Below, piece after piece: positions 42,987 to 52,343 of a stretch of DNA of 64,000 nt. Made by a program: the position numbers and the translations under genes. The stretch spans positions 62,001-126,000 of the forward strand of contig NZ_LVJI01000024.1 in NCBI RefSeq assembly GCF_001637225.1, read 5' to 3'. The stretch's first letter is position 1. Every line of letters begins with the position of its first letter. Source of the DNA: Paenibacillus antarcticus (GTDB lineage Bacteria > Bacillota > Bacilli > Paenibacillales > Paenibacillaceae). The notes below the pieces were generated by a model, which saw only the letters and a program-made list of their open reading frames with translations, did no database searches and had not been told where the DNA came from.

Positions 42987-44776
42987 AGTCCTTTCGTACC
43001 AGATTGACACTTATTTTAATGATTATGATAGGTCTAACAATGATTGTTGCTGGAGTGGCAATGGCCAAGGTATTTAAAAACTCACATATCATTGTACTTG
43101 AAGAAAATATGGCCCGGGAAATAAAACTTTTAAGTAGAACCCTTGATTTTCAATCTACCGAAAATGAAGAAGCTATTACGTATTACACCAAAGAAGCTCA
43201 GGAGATTGGGAAATTAATTGACTCGAGAGTCACTTTTATTAATTCTAATGGTGATGTTGTTGGTGATTCTGAGAAAGATCCATTGATTATGGATAACCAT
43301 CTGAAAAGGGAAGAAATTATAGAAGCGAACCGGAGTGGGTTGGGACATATCATAAGATATAGTAGTTCCCTTGATCAAAACATGTTATATGTTGCTGCAC
43401 CAGTCACAGTAGGAAATGTATTTGATGGCTATATCCGATTGTCCGTTAGTCTACGCTCCATAGATGAAGGTCTAGAGCGTGGGTGGGCGACAATGGCGGT
43501 ATGGTTACTCATATTATTCGCTATTGCTGCACTGGTCAGTTATCGTATGGCTACGAGTCTAACATTACCTCTGGAAAAGATTATTAAAGTTGCAAGAAGA
43601 ATTACGCAACTGGATTATGATGCGCGTGTGCAGTTAGAGCGTCATGATGAGGTAGGGCAATTGGGGAAAGCAATCAATGCGATGGCAGATAGCTTACAGA
43701 ATCAACTTAAACGAATTCGAGATAATGAGGATTTAATTCAAAGTGTATTGGACAATATGACCAGTGGCATACTGATGATTGATGTGAAAGGTAATATAGC
43801 CGTTATTAATCCAGCTGCTGAAGATATGCTCAAGGTTAAAAGCGAGCAGGTCTTAGGTAAATCATATTTGGAAATGAAACAACATTATGAATTATCTAAA
43901 GTATTGAAAGAAGGGATTTCGTTACGAGTTGCCATTCATGAAGAACGAAGTTTATATTATCCTGAGGAAAAAATGATGCGAATAGATGGCGTTCCAATGT
44001 TAGATGAGCAAGGTTCCTACAAAGGTATTTTGTTCCTACTACAGGATATATCCGCCATTCGTAGGTTGGAGAATATGCGTAGTGAATTTGTTGCCAATGT
44101 ATCACATGAATTGAAGACTCCGATTGCCGCAGTTAAAGGGTTCGCTGAAACACTACTTGGTGGTGTGACCGATGAGAAGACTGTACGATCATTCCTCCAG
44201 ATAATATATGATGAGAGTGAACGTTTGAACAGACTTATTAGTGATATTCTAGATCTTTCGAAGATCGAATCTAAACGTATCCCTATGGATTATTCGCCGG
44301 TTCATTTATCCTCGTTCTTTATATCGGTGATGGAGACCATAACCACAATGGCAAAGAAGAAAGGTATCAGCTTACAGATGGAAATTCCTGATGAATTATT
44401 TATCGAAGCGGATGAGGATAAACTGAAGCAGATATTCATCAATCTCTTATCGAATGCGATTAATTACACTCAAGAAGGAGGGCGAGTCAAAGTGATCGTT
44501 CGTCATCTTGAACATGATCAAGGTGAGGATCGGGTTCAATTTACAGTGTCGGATACAGGCTTGGGTATTCCTAAGAAAGACCTTCCACGAATATTTGAAC
44601 GTTTTTATCGCGTAGATAAAGCTCGCTCTCGTGTTTCAGGTGGAACGGGTCTAGGACTATCGATTGTGAAGCATTTAGTTGATATGCATAATGGTTATTT
44701 ATCAGTAGAAAGTGAACTTAATATCGGTAGTTCGTTTACAGTCGAGTTACCTTTTTTACAAGAACATGAAGGATAA
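42983..44776 (+). CDS. phoR: Sensor histidine kinase PhoR
   Basis: A 597-aa membrane kinase. It has a membrane segment at 8-30, an extracellular sensing domain (to about 165), a second segment (about 168-190) and HAMP (about 190-245). A PAS domain follows (about 250-360, LDNMTSGILMIDVKGNIAVI), then HisKA with His375 in ANVSHELKTPIAA and the HATPase domain (NLLSNAINYTQEGG, DTGLGIPKKDLPRIFERFYR, GGTGLGLSIVKHL). This is the PhoR/WalK layout. The neighbours phoP, pstB and phoU and the Pho-box repeats downstream support PhoR. Here phoR precedes phoP, the reverse of B. subtilis, with a 126-bp gap and a separate promoter for phoP. Confidence 0.88.
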   Translation: MKSFRTRLTLILMIMIGLTMIVAGVAMAKVFKNSHIIVLEENMAREIKLLSRTLDFQSTENEEAITYYTKEAQEIGKLIDSRVTFINSNGDVVGDSEKDPLIMDNHLKREEIIEANRSGLGHIIRYSSSLDQNMLYVAAPVTVGNVFDGYIRLSVSLRSIDEGLERGWATMAVWLLILFAIAALVSYRMATSLTLPLEKIIKVARRITQLDYDARVQLERHDEVGQLGKAINAMADSLQNQLKRIRDNEDLIQSVLDNMTSGILMIDVKGNIAVINPAAEDMLKVKSEQVLGKSYLEMKQHYELSKVLKEGISLRVAIHEERSLYYPEEKMMRIDGVPMLDEQGSYKGILFLLQDISAIRRLENMRSEFVANVSHELKTPIAAVKGFAETLLGGVTDEKTVRSFLQIIYDESERLNRLISDILDLSKIESKRIPMDYSPVHLSSFFISVMETITTMAKKKGISLQMEIPDELFIEADEDKLKQIFINLLSNAINYTQEGGRVKVIVRHLEHDQGEDRVQFTVSDTGLGIPKKDLPRIFERFYRVDKARSRVSGGTGLGLSIVKHLVDMHNGYLSVESELNIGSSFTVELPFLQEHEG

Positions 44777-44813
44777 ATAATTTAATAACTTTGTATAAAT
44801 GATTGTTTCTTAC

Positions 44814-44845
44814 TTTACACTCCGTTAACATTATGGTGTTATGAT
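44814..44845 (+). promoter_or_regulatory. Pho-box promoter upstream of phoP
   Basis: TTTACA (44814-44819), N5, TTAACA (44825-44830) form the direct repeat with 11-bp period bound by PhoP dimers in B. subtilis (TT(A/T/C)ACA consensus). A possible -10 TATGAT follows at 44840-44845. It implies autoregulation of phoP separate from phoR. Confidence 0.7.
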
Positions 44846-44902
44846 TGTAATGTTGAACTAGCATCTCTCTAAATGGAGATGATAAATGAATGGAGGGCCC
44901 AT

Positions 44903-45637
44903 ATGTCACAACGATTGTTGGTCATTGAGGATGAGCCGACATTGGCCAGACTATTATCTTATAATTTATCACAAGAAGGTTATGATGTAACCATGGAAGA
45001 CCATGGTACAGCTGGTTACGAGCGGGCATCTCAGGAATCTTTTGACTTAATCTTATTAGATTTAATGTTACCGGGTATGAATGGCATTGATATTTTGAAT
45101 AAATTACGCACACAAGGTGTAGTTACACCTGTTATCATTCTGACAGCGAAGAATGGTGAAGAGGAAGTTGTTCAAGGACTTAAATCAGGTGCGGATGATT
45201 ATATTACGAAACCTTTTGGTGTCTCAGAACTTCTTGCTCGAGTGAGTGCTGTGATGAGACGGGTGACAGGGAAAACGGAAGAAGTAAGAAACACACCACA
45301 GACTTCGGCATCCATGATCTCTTTAGGTCAATTGGAGATTTTCCCTGAGAAGTATGAAGTGATATTGAGTGGTCAGAGCATTAACTTGCGTCCCAAAGAA
45401 TTCGAAGTATTATTATATCTTGCCCGCAAGCCGGGGGTCGTTCTTACAAGAGACGACTTGATGAATGAAGTATGGGGGTTTGATTATATCGGGGGTCAGA
45501 GAACCGTGGATGTACACGTTAGCTCACTTCGTAAAAAGCTCGAACTTGATCCTGAATCCGTGCATATCGATTCTATTCGAGGTGTTGGATACAAGCTAGT
45601 CGTCAGTAAAAAGAGAAATGCTCATCAGTCCGTATGA
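44903..45637 (+). CDS. phoP: Response regulator PhoP (OmpR family)
   Basis: A 244-aa response regulator. The receiver has the acidic IEDE, phosphoacceptor Asp53 in LILLDLMLPG, ILTAKNGEE and DDYITKPFG. The winged-helix domain (about 140-240) shows LRPKEFEVLLYLARKPGVVL, VWGFDYIGGQRTVDVHVSSL and GVGYKLV. It responds to phosphate limitation if the PhoR assignment is right. I start at the ATG at 44903 behind GGAGGG. The terminator stem begins within the last codons. Confidence 0.88.
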   Translation: MSQRLLVIEDEPTLARLLSYNLSQEGYDVTMEDHGTAGYERASQESFDLILLDLMLPGMNGIDILNKLRTQGVVTPVIILTAKNGEEEVVQGLKSGADDYITKPFGVSELLARVSAVMRRVTGKTEEVRNTPQTSASMISLGQLEIFPEKYEVILSGQSINLRPKEFEVLLYLARKPGVVLTRDDLMNEVWGFDYIGGQRTVDVHVSSLRKKLELDPESVHIDSIRGVGYKLVVSKKRNAHQSV

Positions 45638-45662
45638 TTGGATGAGTATTTCCTTTTTTTTT
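45616..45662 (+). terminator. Terminator overlapping the end of phoP
   Basis: AAATGCTCATC (45616-45626) pairs with GATGAGTATTT (45641-45651), followed by CC and a long T-run. The phoP stop codon lies in the loop. Confidence 0.85.
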
Positions 45663-45671
45663 ACGATATAT

Positions 45672-45725
45672 TTTACACAGAGTTTACAATTATGGGGCAC
45701 AGTATTTACATACAAAATGTAATAT
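45672..45725 (+). promoter_or_regulatory. Pho-box array and promoter upstream of pstB
   Basis: Hexamers at 45672 (TTTACA), 45683 (TTTACA), 45694 (degenerate GGGGCA) and 45705 (TTTACA) repeat with an exact 11-bp period, as in PhoP-binding Pho boxes. A candidate -10 TAATAT lies at 45720-45725. It makes pstB-phoU a member of the Pho regulon with its own promoter. Confidence 0.75.
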
Positions 45726-45767
45726 TAGTAAGAATACCACGTAAAGATAAGGAGATATGATAATTAA

Positions 45768-46523
45768 ATGGAAGATATTATCCATATTAAGCAATTGAAT
45801 CTATTCTATGAAGATTTCCATGCACTCAAGGATGTAGATCTCAATATTCCAGAAAAAACAATAACGGCTTTCATTGGGCCGTCCGGCTGTGGTAAATCTA
45901 CATTGTTACGTACTTTGAACCGTATGAATGATATGATCTCTGGAACTCAAATTGTTGGTTCTGTCCAAATTAACGGTAAAGAAATTTATGGTGAAGATGT
46001 ACATGTTGAGGCCCTTCGTAAGCAAGTCGGAATGGTATTTCAGCAACCGAACCCTTTTCCTAAATCAATATATGATAACATTGCTTATGGGCCTCGCCTA
46101 CACGGTGTTCGCAATAAAGCAGAATTGGATACCATAGTAGAACAGAGTTTACGTCAAGCTGCGTTATGGGAAGAAGTTAAAGATTACTTGAAACGTTCTG
46201 CTCTAAGTTTGTCAGGCGGACAACAGCAACGTTTGTGTATTGCACGGGCGCTCGCGGTTCAACCAGATATTCTGTTAATGGATGAGGCAACCTCGGCGTT
46301 AGACCCGATCTCCACACTCAAAATTGAAGAGTTGGTCCAGGAATTGAAAGAAACCTATACGATAGTCATGGTTACTCATAACATGCACCAGGCTGCACGT
46401 GTATCTGGAAGGACTGTATTTTTCTTGAATGGGGAAGTTGTTGAATCAGATGATACAAACATTTTGTTTACGAATCCTCAGGATTCTCGTACCGAGGACT
46501 ATATTTCAGGTAGGTTCGGATAG
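45768..46523 (+). CDS. pstB: Phosphate ABC transporter ATPase PstB
   Basis: A 251-aa ABC ATPase. Walker A is GPSGCGKST, the Q-loop is [16 protein letters not shown] (PstB-specific), the signature is LSGGQQQR, Walker B is [13 protein letters not shown], and the H-loop is VTHNMHQA. Long PstB-specific features such as NRMNDMISG are present. It would energise high-affinity phosphate uptake with PstS, PstC and PstA, none of which is encoded next to it. AAGGAG is the ribosome binding site at a rather long spacing. Confidence 0.95.
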   Translation: MEDIIHIKQLNLFYEDFHALKDVDLNIPEKTITAFIGPSGCGKSTLLRTLNRMNDMISGTQIVGSVQINGKEIYGEDVHVEALRKQVGMVFQQPNPFPKSIYDNIAYGPRLHGVRNKAELDTIVEQSLRQAALWEEVKDYLKRSALSLSGGQQQRLCIARALAVQPDILLMDEATSALDPISTLKIEELVQELKETYTIVMVTHNMHQAARVSGRTVFFLNGEVVESDDTNILFTNPQDSRTEDYISGRFG

Positions 46524-46560
46524 ACTTAAATATAAGGCATTGATAGGGGGATGACAGAAG

Positions 46561-47220
46561 ATGATTCGGAGAATTGGATTAGATCAAGACTTGGAAGAGT
46601 TACGTTCATTATTACTTCGTATGGGACAGCATGTTATAGAAGCATTGGAAGGCGCCATTACGGCGCTACATACTTTAGATACAGTTAAAGCTCAACAGAT
46701 CGTGAAGGATGATGTATTACTGAACGCGATGGAAGATCAGATTATGGATATCGGATCTCGTCTGATTGTTACACAACAACCTGTGGCTAAAGACTTAAGA
46801 CGAATTATTGTCGCCTTTAAGATCTCAAGTGATTTGGAGAGAATGGGTGATCTCGCCCTAGATGTGGCTAAGGTTACGATGCGCCTTCAAGGACAACAAT
46901 TGATTAAACCACTTGTGGATATCCCTAATATGGCAGCTATCGTTAAAATCATGATTACAGAGGCTATCACATCGTACTTAGATGAGAACACCGATCTTGC
47001 TTACAAGATGGCGTTGGACGATGATAAGGTCGATCATTTATATGGACAAATGATTACCGAATTATATGCTTATCTATCAGCACACCCAGAGTCAACTTCT
47101 CAAGTCATGTTACTTACCCTAGTTGGACGATATATCGAGCGTATCGCTGACCATGCTACAAATATTGGAGAAAGTGTAGTTTACCTTGTTACGGGTAAAC
47201 GGCCAGATTTGAACCAATAA
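46561..47220 (+). CDS. phoU: Phosphate signalling protein PhoU
   Basis: A 219-aa helical protein of two PhoU repeats. Each ends in a metal-binding motif region: SSDLERMGDLALDVAK (about 90-105) and GRYIERIADHATNIGE (about 190-205). It links PstB transport status to PhoR and damps the Pho response. The start is ATG behind TAGGGGGA, 37 bp after pstB, and a strong terminator follows. Confidence 0.95.
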   Translation: MIRRIGLDQDLEELRSLLLRMGQHVIEALEGAITALHTLDTVKAQQIVKDDVLLNAMEDQIMDIGSRLIVTQQPVAKDLRRIIVAFKISSDLERMGDLALDVAKVTMRLQGQQLIKPLVDIPNMAAIVKIMITEAITSYLDENTDLAYKMALDDDKVDHLYGQMITELYAYLSAHPESTSQVMLLTLVGRYIERIADHATNIGESVVYLVTGKRPDLNQ

Positions 47221-47237
47221 TGGAGTGGATTACATCC

Positions 47238-47264
47238 AAGCACCGACCATGTCGGTGCTTTTTT
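47238..47264 (+). terminator. Terminator of pstB-phoU
   Basis: AAGCACCGAC (47238-47247) and GTCGGTGCTT (47251-47260) form a 10-bp stem with a three-base loop, followed by Ts. Confidence 0.95.
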
Positions 47265-47389
47265 GTATTTTAGAGTCATAATCGGATAGCAAAAGTGATA
47301 AATAGTTGAAGCACTACGTACATTTTTCTCATTTTGAGGGGTCGTATGGTATCATGAAATAACAATGTTGTATAAAGGGAAGGTGTTTT

Positions 47390-50050
47390 ATGGATAAGCT
47401 AATTCTTATTGATGGTAATAGTATAATTTATCGCGCATTTTTTGCAATGCCGCCGCTAACCAATACAAAAGGACTACACACAAATGCGGTATATGGATTT
47501 ACGAACATGCTTTTACGATTGATTGAGGATCATAAACCAACGCATATGATGGTTGCTTTTGATGCGGGAAAGATTACGTTCCGACATGAGGGGTATCAGG
47601 AATACAAGGGTGGACGAGAAAAGACGCCTCGTGAGCTGTCTGAGCAATTTCCTTTGCTAAAGGAGTTGTTACAAGGACTTGGAATTGCCCAATATGAGTT
47701 AAGTGGATATGAAGCGGATGATATTATTGGAACTATTGCTAAGGAAGCAGACCAAGCTGGACGTCAAGTGTTAGTGGTATCTGGGGATAAGGATATGTTC
47801 CAACTGGCCTCTGAACACGTACAGATTGGATTGACTCGTAAAGGTGTTACTGAGATCGAACTCTATGCTCCTGAGCAGATTCAAGAACGATACGGTTTAG
47901 AACCTCACCAAATTATTGATCTAAAAGGATTAATGGGGGATACATCCGATAATATTCCAGGTATTCCAGGAGTAGGTGAGAAGACCGCGCTAAAACTTTT
48001 ACATCAATATGGATCAGTAGAAGAGGTATTAGCGAATACCCATGAGTTAAAAGGGAAGATGAAGGAAAAGATTGAGACGCATGCAGATGATGCGATCATG
48101 AGTAAAAAGTTAGCGACAATCTATCGTGAAGTTCAATTAGATAAATCATTGGATGAAATGGTATTCAACGGTTTCAATCAAGAAACGTCAGGTCCAGCAC
48201 TTGCTAAATTGGAATTCAAATCACTCCTTGAACGTCTATCGCTATCTGGTGAAGGAGGATTGGAGGAAGGTGAAGTAGCTAAGCCAGTTTTGAATGTAGA
48301 AGTTACTGTAATCGATAAGGACAATATGGACGAGCTAATCGGTCGACTTTCTGATGTCAAAGTTCTACATGCAGAGACTTATGGAGATAACCCACATCGA
48401 GCTGATGTTATTGGGATCGTGTTCTCATCCGAAGATCGGCATGATTATGTACCGTTTGATTTATTAAAGACGGATCAAGCAGAACCGATTCTGAACTGGC
48501 TACAAGACCCTTCCGTTCCTAAACGTGGATATGATTTGCATCGGATGGATCTTGCGTTACATTGGCATGACATCCCCTTTGCTGGGGTTGCTTTCGATGT
48601 ACAGCTTGCAGCATACTTACTCGATCCGACAGAATCCAGTCAAACGGTAAGCGCATTGGCATCCAAATATGGATTAGATTCTATAGCCATTGAGGAAGAT
48701 GTATTTGGTAAAGGCGCGAAATATAAAGTGCCCGATGTAGACATACTAAGCAACCATTTAGCACGTAAATCGGCAACCGTACTCAGTATTATTCCGATAC
48801 AAGAAGCAGAATTAGATGAGAAAAAGATGAAATCGCTCTTCCATGATATTGAGATGCCTCTTTCTCGAATCCTTGCGGATATGGAGAAGCAAGGTATTGA
48901 AGTTCATATGAGTGATTTACAAGAGCTTGGTAAGGAATTTGAAGTTCAGATTCATCGTTTAGAAGAAGAAATCTATAGCATTGCAGAGACGAAGTTCAAT
49001 ATTAATTCACCGAAACAGTTGGGTGAAATTCTTTTCGTGAAGTTAGGTCTGCCTGTGGTCAAAAAAACCAAGACAGGATTCTCTACTGATGCTGAAGTGC
49101 TTGAGAAGTTGGCACCGTATCATGATATCGTCCAACTTATTTTGCAGTATCGCACGATAGCGAAGCTACAATCTACGTACGTGGAAGGTTTGTTGAAGGA
49201 AATATCTCCGAAGACGGGCAAGGTGCATACGTATTATCGTCAGACAGTAGCTGCCACAGGTCGTTTGAGTAGTCAATTTCCAAATTTACAGAATATCCCA
49301 ATTCGATTGGAAGAGGGTCGTAAGATTCGTAAAGTATTCGTGCCTTCGGAGCCTGGCTGGTCTATCTTAGCAGCTGATTACTCCCAAGTGGAATTACGTG
49401 TACTCGCACATATATCACAAGATAAAGGGCTGATTGATGCCTTTACACATGATATGGATATTCATACGAAGACGGCAATGGATGTGTTTGGGGTGAGAGC
49501 GGAGGACGTTGACTCCAACATGAGACGTGCCGCAAAAGCTGTTAATTTTGGTATTGTATATGGTATTAGCGATTATGGGTTATCTCAGAATCTTAACATT
49601 ACGCGCAAAGAAGCTGCGAAGTTTATAGAGCAATATTTCGAAGTATTCCAAGGTGTGCAACAATATATGGTTGATATTGTGAAGGAAGCTAAAGAGAATG
49701 GCTATGTCACGACGCTCTTAGAGAGAAGAAGGTATCTTCCTGAAATTAATGCCAGTAACTTTAATCTTCGTTCATTTGCTGAACGAACTGCTATGAATAC
49801 GCCTATTCAAGGGACGGCAGCAGATATCATTAAGCTTGCTATGATACACATGGATCAGGCACTTACTGATAAGAAATTAAAGAGCAGAATGTTACTTCAG
49901 GTTCATGATGAATTGGTATTTGAAGTTCCAGAAGATGAGCTTGAGATCATGAAATCATTGGTGCCAGAAATTATGGGCAAAGCACTTCCGCTTAATGTTC
50001 CACTGAAAGCAGAAGTAAGCTATGGTGGCAATTGGTATGAAGCGAAATAG
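47390..50050 (+). CDS. polA: DNA polymerase I
   Basis: An 886-aa repair and primer-removal polymerase. The 5'-3' exonuclease domain (1-290) has YEADDIIGT and MGDTSDNIPGIPGVGEKTA. The 3'-5' exonuclease-like domain (about 310-475) is degenerate: the first metal motif DxE reads HAE at 327-329, so proofreading is probably absent, as in B. subtilis and related PolI. The polymerase domain has motif A DYSQVELR (Asp663), motif B RRAAKAVNFGIVYG and motif C HDE (839-841). The start is ATG behind AAGGGAAGG. Confidence 0.97.
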   Translation: MDKLILIDGNSIIYRAFFAMPPLTNTKGLHTNAVYGFTNMLLRLIEDHKPTHMMVAFDAGKITFRHEGYQEYKGGREKTPRELSEQFPLLKELLQGLGIAQYELSGYEADDIIGTIAKEADQAGRQVLVVSGDKDMFQLASEHVQIGLTRKGVTEIELYAPEQIQERYGLEPHQIIDLKGLMGDTSDNIPGIPGVGEKTALKLLHQYGSVEEVLANTHELKGKMKEKIETHADDAIMSKKLATIYREVQLDKSLDEMVFNGFNQETSGPALAKLEFKSLLERLSLSGEGGLEEGEVAKPVLNVEVTVIDKDNMDELIGRLSDVKVLHAETYGDNPHRADVIGIVFSSEDRHDYVPFDLLKTDQAEPILNWLQDPSVPKRGYDLHRMDLALHWHDIPFAGVAFDVQLAAYLLDPTESSQTVSALASKYGLDSIAIEEDVFGKGAKYKVPDVDILSNHLARKSATVLSIIPIQEAELDEKKMKSLFHDIEMPLSRILADMEKQGIEVHMSDLQELGKEFEVQIHRLEEEIYSIAETKFNINSPKQLGEILFVKLGLPVVKKTKTGFSTDAEVLEKLAPYHDIVQLILQYRTIAKLQSTYVEGLLKEISPKTGKVHTYYRQTVAATGRLSSQFPNLQNIPIRLEEGRKIRKVFVPSEPGWSILAADYSQVELRVLAHISQDKGLIDAFTHDMDIHTKTAMDVFGVRAEDVDSNMRRAAKAVNFGIVYGISDYGLSQNLNITRKEAAKFIEQYFEVFQGVQQYMVDIVKEAKENGYVTTLLERRRYLPEINASNFNLRSFAERTAMNTPIQGTAADIIKLAMIHMDQALTDKKLKSRMLLQVHDELVFEVPEDELEIMKSLVPEIMGKALPLNVPLKAEVSYGGNWYEAK

Positions 50051-50100
50051 TAGCCCATAGGTTACTAAATTCCGTTATAATGGGATAGAGGTGAGACATC

Positions 50101-50934
50101 ATGCCGGAATTACCGGAAGTAGAGACCATAATAAGAACCTTAAATGTATTGGTAAAAGGCAAAACCATTGATCATGTAAGTGTCCACTTGGCACGGATTA
50201 TTCAGCGCCCTGATGATATAGAGGAATTTGCATTTTTGCTTGAAGGACATACCATCTTAGGGGTAGAACGTAGAGGTAAATTTATACGTATTCTATTGGA
50301 TGGACTTGTTATCGTATCCCATTTGCGGATGGAAGGCAGATATGGACTTTACGCAAGTGAAGAACCTGTGGAGAAACATACACATGTCGTATTTCATTTT
50401 AATGATGGGACTGAACTACGTTACAAAGATGTTCGTCAATTTGGTACGATGCATCTGTTTGCGACAGGGGAGGACCTGGTTTCGTTACCTTTGTCCAAGT
50501 TAGGATTAGAGCCCTTAGATCAGTCGTTTACATTAGCGCAGTTCAAGCAGGTCCTAACGGGTAAAAAAACAAAAATAAAATCTGTCTTGCTAAATCAAGC
50601 ATATGTCGTTGGAATCGGGAATATTTATGTAGATGAATCGCTATTTAAAGCTGGCATTCACCCGGAGTCAACGACGGACGTATTGGATAATAAACAGATT
50701 GAACGATTGCATACAGCTATTGTAAGTATATTGTTAGAATCCATTGAAGCGGGTGGATCCTCTATCAAGTCCTATGTGAACGGTCAAGGAGAGATGGGGA
50801 TGTTTCAACAACAGTTACTAGTGTATGGTCGTCAGAACAAGCCTTGTGTGAATTGTAGTTCTATCATTGAGAAAACAGTCGTTGGTGGGAGAGGAACACA
50901 TTTCTGCCCGACATGCCAACCGGACCCTAAGTAA
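50101..50934 (+). CDS. mutM: Formamidopyrimidine-DNA glycosylase
   Basis: A 277-aa bifunctional glycosylase/lyase that removes 8-oxoguanine. MPELPEVETI provides catalytic Pro2 and Glu3, RRGKFI the conserved Lys near residue 60, and GIGNIYVDESLF with the following SIKSYVNGQGEMG are DNA-binding features. The C-terminal zinc finger CVNC...CPTC is complete. It starts with ATG, 50 bp after polA, as in B. subtilis. Confidence 0.97.
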   Translation: MPELPEVETIIRTLNVLVKGKTIDHVSVHLARIIQRPDDIEEFAFLLEGHTILGVERRGKFIRILLDGLVIVSHLRMEGRYGLYASEEPVEKHTHVVFHFNDGTELRYKDVRQFGTMHLFATGEDLVSLPLSKLGLEPLDQSFTLAQFKQVLTGKKTKIKSVLLNQAYVVGIGNIYVDESLFKAGIHPESTTDVLDNKQIERLHTAIVSILLESIEAGGSSIKSYVNGQGEMGMFQQQLLVYGRQNKPCVNCSSIIEKTVVGGRGTHFCPTCQPDPK

Positions 50935-51062
50935 TATTCATGAGAATGTGCACCCCTCGTTTTTTCTTCCATATAATATGGAGAACGTATCGACTGTAGC
51001 GAAAAGCGTATCGGATTTTGGAATTCGGTCATTTTTCGCATGTGAGATAGGGAGGGAACAGG

Positions 51063-51737
51063 GTGCTCAGTCACATTCTTGCACTGACGTTGCTGGCTTT
51101 TGCGGTGAGTTTGGATAGTTTTGGAGTAGGGATTACATATGGATTAAGGAAAGTGAAAATCCCACTACTCTCGATTGTGATTATTTCAGTTCTGTCTGGC
51201 GTTGTTATTGGAATTTCAATGCAAGTAGGGGTTCTGCTTGCGCATTTTGTATCTCCTAAGATTGCTTCAGCTGTAGGGGCTATGATTCTTATCATCATGG
51301 GATTATGGTCATTGGTTCAAATGCTTATTCAAAAAGAAAAAGATCAAGTGCTTGAACCAGTGAAAGTTGAGAAATTACCCAAGCCGCTATCAGAGCGGCA
51401 GGTATTCTCATTAGAAATTCGTAAGTTGGGTCTTGTGATTCAGATATTACGTACACCCTCGTCGGCAGATGTGGATAAATCGGGCAGCATTTCGGGTTAT
51501 GAGGCTATGTGGCTAGGTATTGCGTTATCATTAGATGCATTTGGAGCAGGGCTCGGAGCAGCACTTCTAGGGTTCTCTCCGTTGTCCACATCATTAGTAA
51601 TTGCATTATTTAGCGGTAGTTTTCTGGTCATGGGCATGAATGCAGGATTTCGTTTTGCTACAAAATCATGGACACGGCACATGACGGCACTGCCAGCGTT
51701 AATGTTGATAATAATGGGAATAATGAAGCTATTATGA
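51063..51737 (+). CDS. ytaF: Sporulation membrane protein YtaF
   Basis: A 224-aa membrane protein of the MntP-like fold with two halves of three hydrophobic segments each, beginning LDSFGVGITYGLRK and LDAFGAGLGAALLG. Between them, DVDKSGSISGYEA resembles an EF-hand calcium loop. B. subtilis YtaF is a sporulation protein in the same position between mutM and coaE. It starts with GTG behind AGGGAGGG, and coaE follows after 9 bp. A 13-bp palindrome CCATATAATATGG at 50969-50981 could contain its promoter. Confidence 0.88.
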   Translation: MLSHILALTLLAFAVSLDSFGVGITYGLRKVKIPLLSIVIISVLSGVVIGISMQVGVLLAHFVSPKIASAVGAMILIIMGLWSLVQMLIQKEKDQVLEPVKVEKLPKPLSERQVFSLEIRKLGLVIQILRTPSSADVDKSGSISGYEAMWLGIALSLDAFGAGLGAALLGFSPLSTSLVIALFSGSFLVMGMNAGFRFATKSWTRHMTALPALMLIIMGIMKLL

Positions 51738-51746
51738 GGTGAAATC

Positions 51747-52343
51747 ATGAACATTGGATTAACCGGGGGAATTGCAACAGGTAAGAGTACGGTATCCTCC
51801 CTTCTAGTCAAGAAGGGAGCTATGCTTGTTGACGCCGATGCTATTGCCCGGGAAGTTATGCTCCCGGGTCACCCTGTTCTTGCTGCGGTAGCTGAATTTT
51901 TTGGACAAGGTATACTGCAAGAGGATGGTACATTGGATCGTAAGAAGCTTGGTAGCATTGTTTTTGACGACAAAGAAGCTCTAAAGGCTTTGAATAATAT
52001 GAGTCACCCTGAGATCCGTAAAGAGATAAGGAAGCGAATGATGGAGCTTCAGACAGCGTATCCTGAACGTCTCGTAGTGGTAGACATCCCGCTTTTATAT
52101 GAATCAGGACTTCAATCCATGTTCGAAGAAGTATGGGTCGTATACGCACCACGTGATGTGCAGATGGAACGTCTTATGAAGAGAGATCTTTTGTCATTTG
52201 GACAAGCAGAAACGAGGCTTCAGTCACAGATGGATATTGAAGATAAGAAAAGTTCAGCAGATCGAGTTATTGATAACAGTCATAGCTTAGAAGCAACGGA
52301 GCAACAAGTGAATGAATGTTGGCTTCAGATGAGGTTGTTATGA
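51747..52343 (+). CDS. coaE: Dephospho-CoA kinase
   Basis: A 198-aa kinase for the last step of coenzyme A synthesis. The P-loop is GLTGGIATGKSTV. VDADAIAREV (substrate-binding Asp pair), DIPLLYESGL and RVIDNSHSLE are typical. The start is ATG behind TGAGGTG. The end overlaps the lytic transglycosylase gene by 4 bp (ATGA). Confidence 0.96.
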   Translation: MNIGLTGGIATGKSTVSSLLVKKGAMLVDADAIAREVMLPGHPVLAAVAEFFGQGILQEDGTLDRKKLGSIVFDDKEALKALNNMSHPEIRKEIRKRMMELQTAYPERLVVVDIPLLYESGLQSMFEEVWVVYAPRDVQMERLMKRDLLSFGQAETRLQSQMDIEDKKSSADRVIDNSHSLEATEQQVNECWLQMRLL

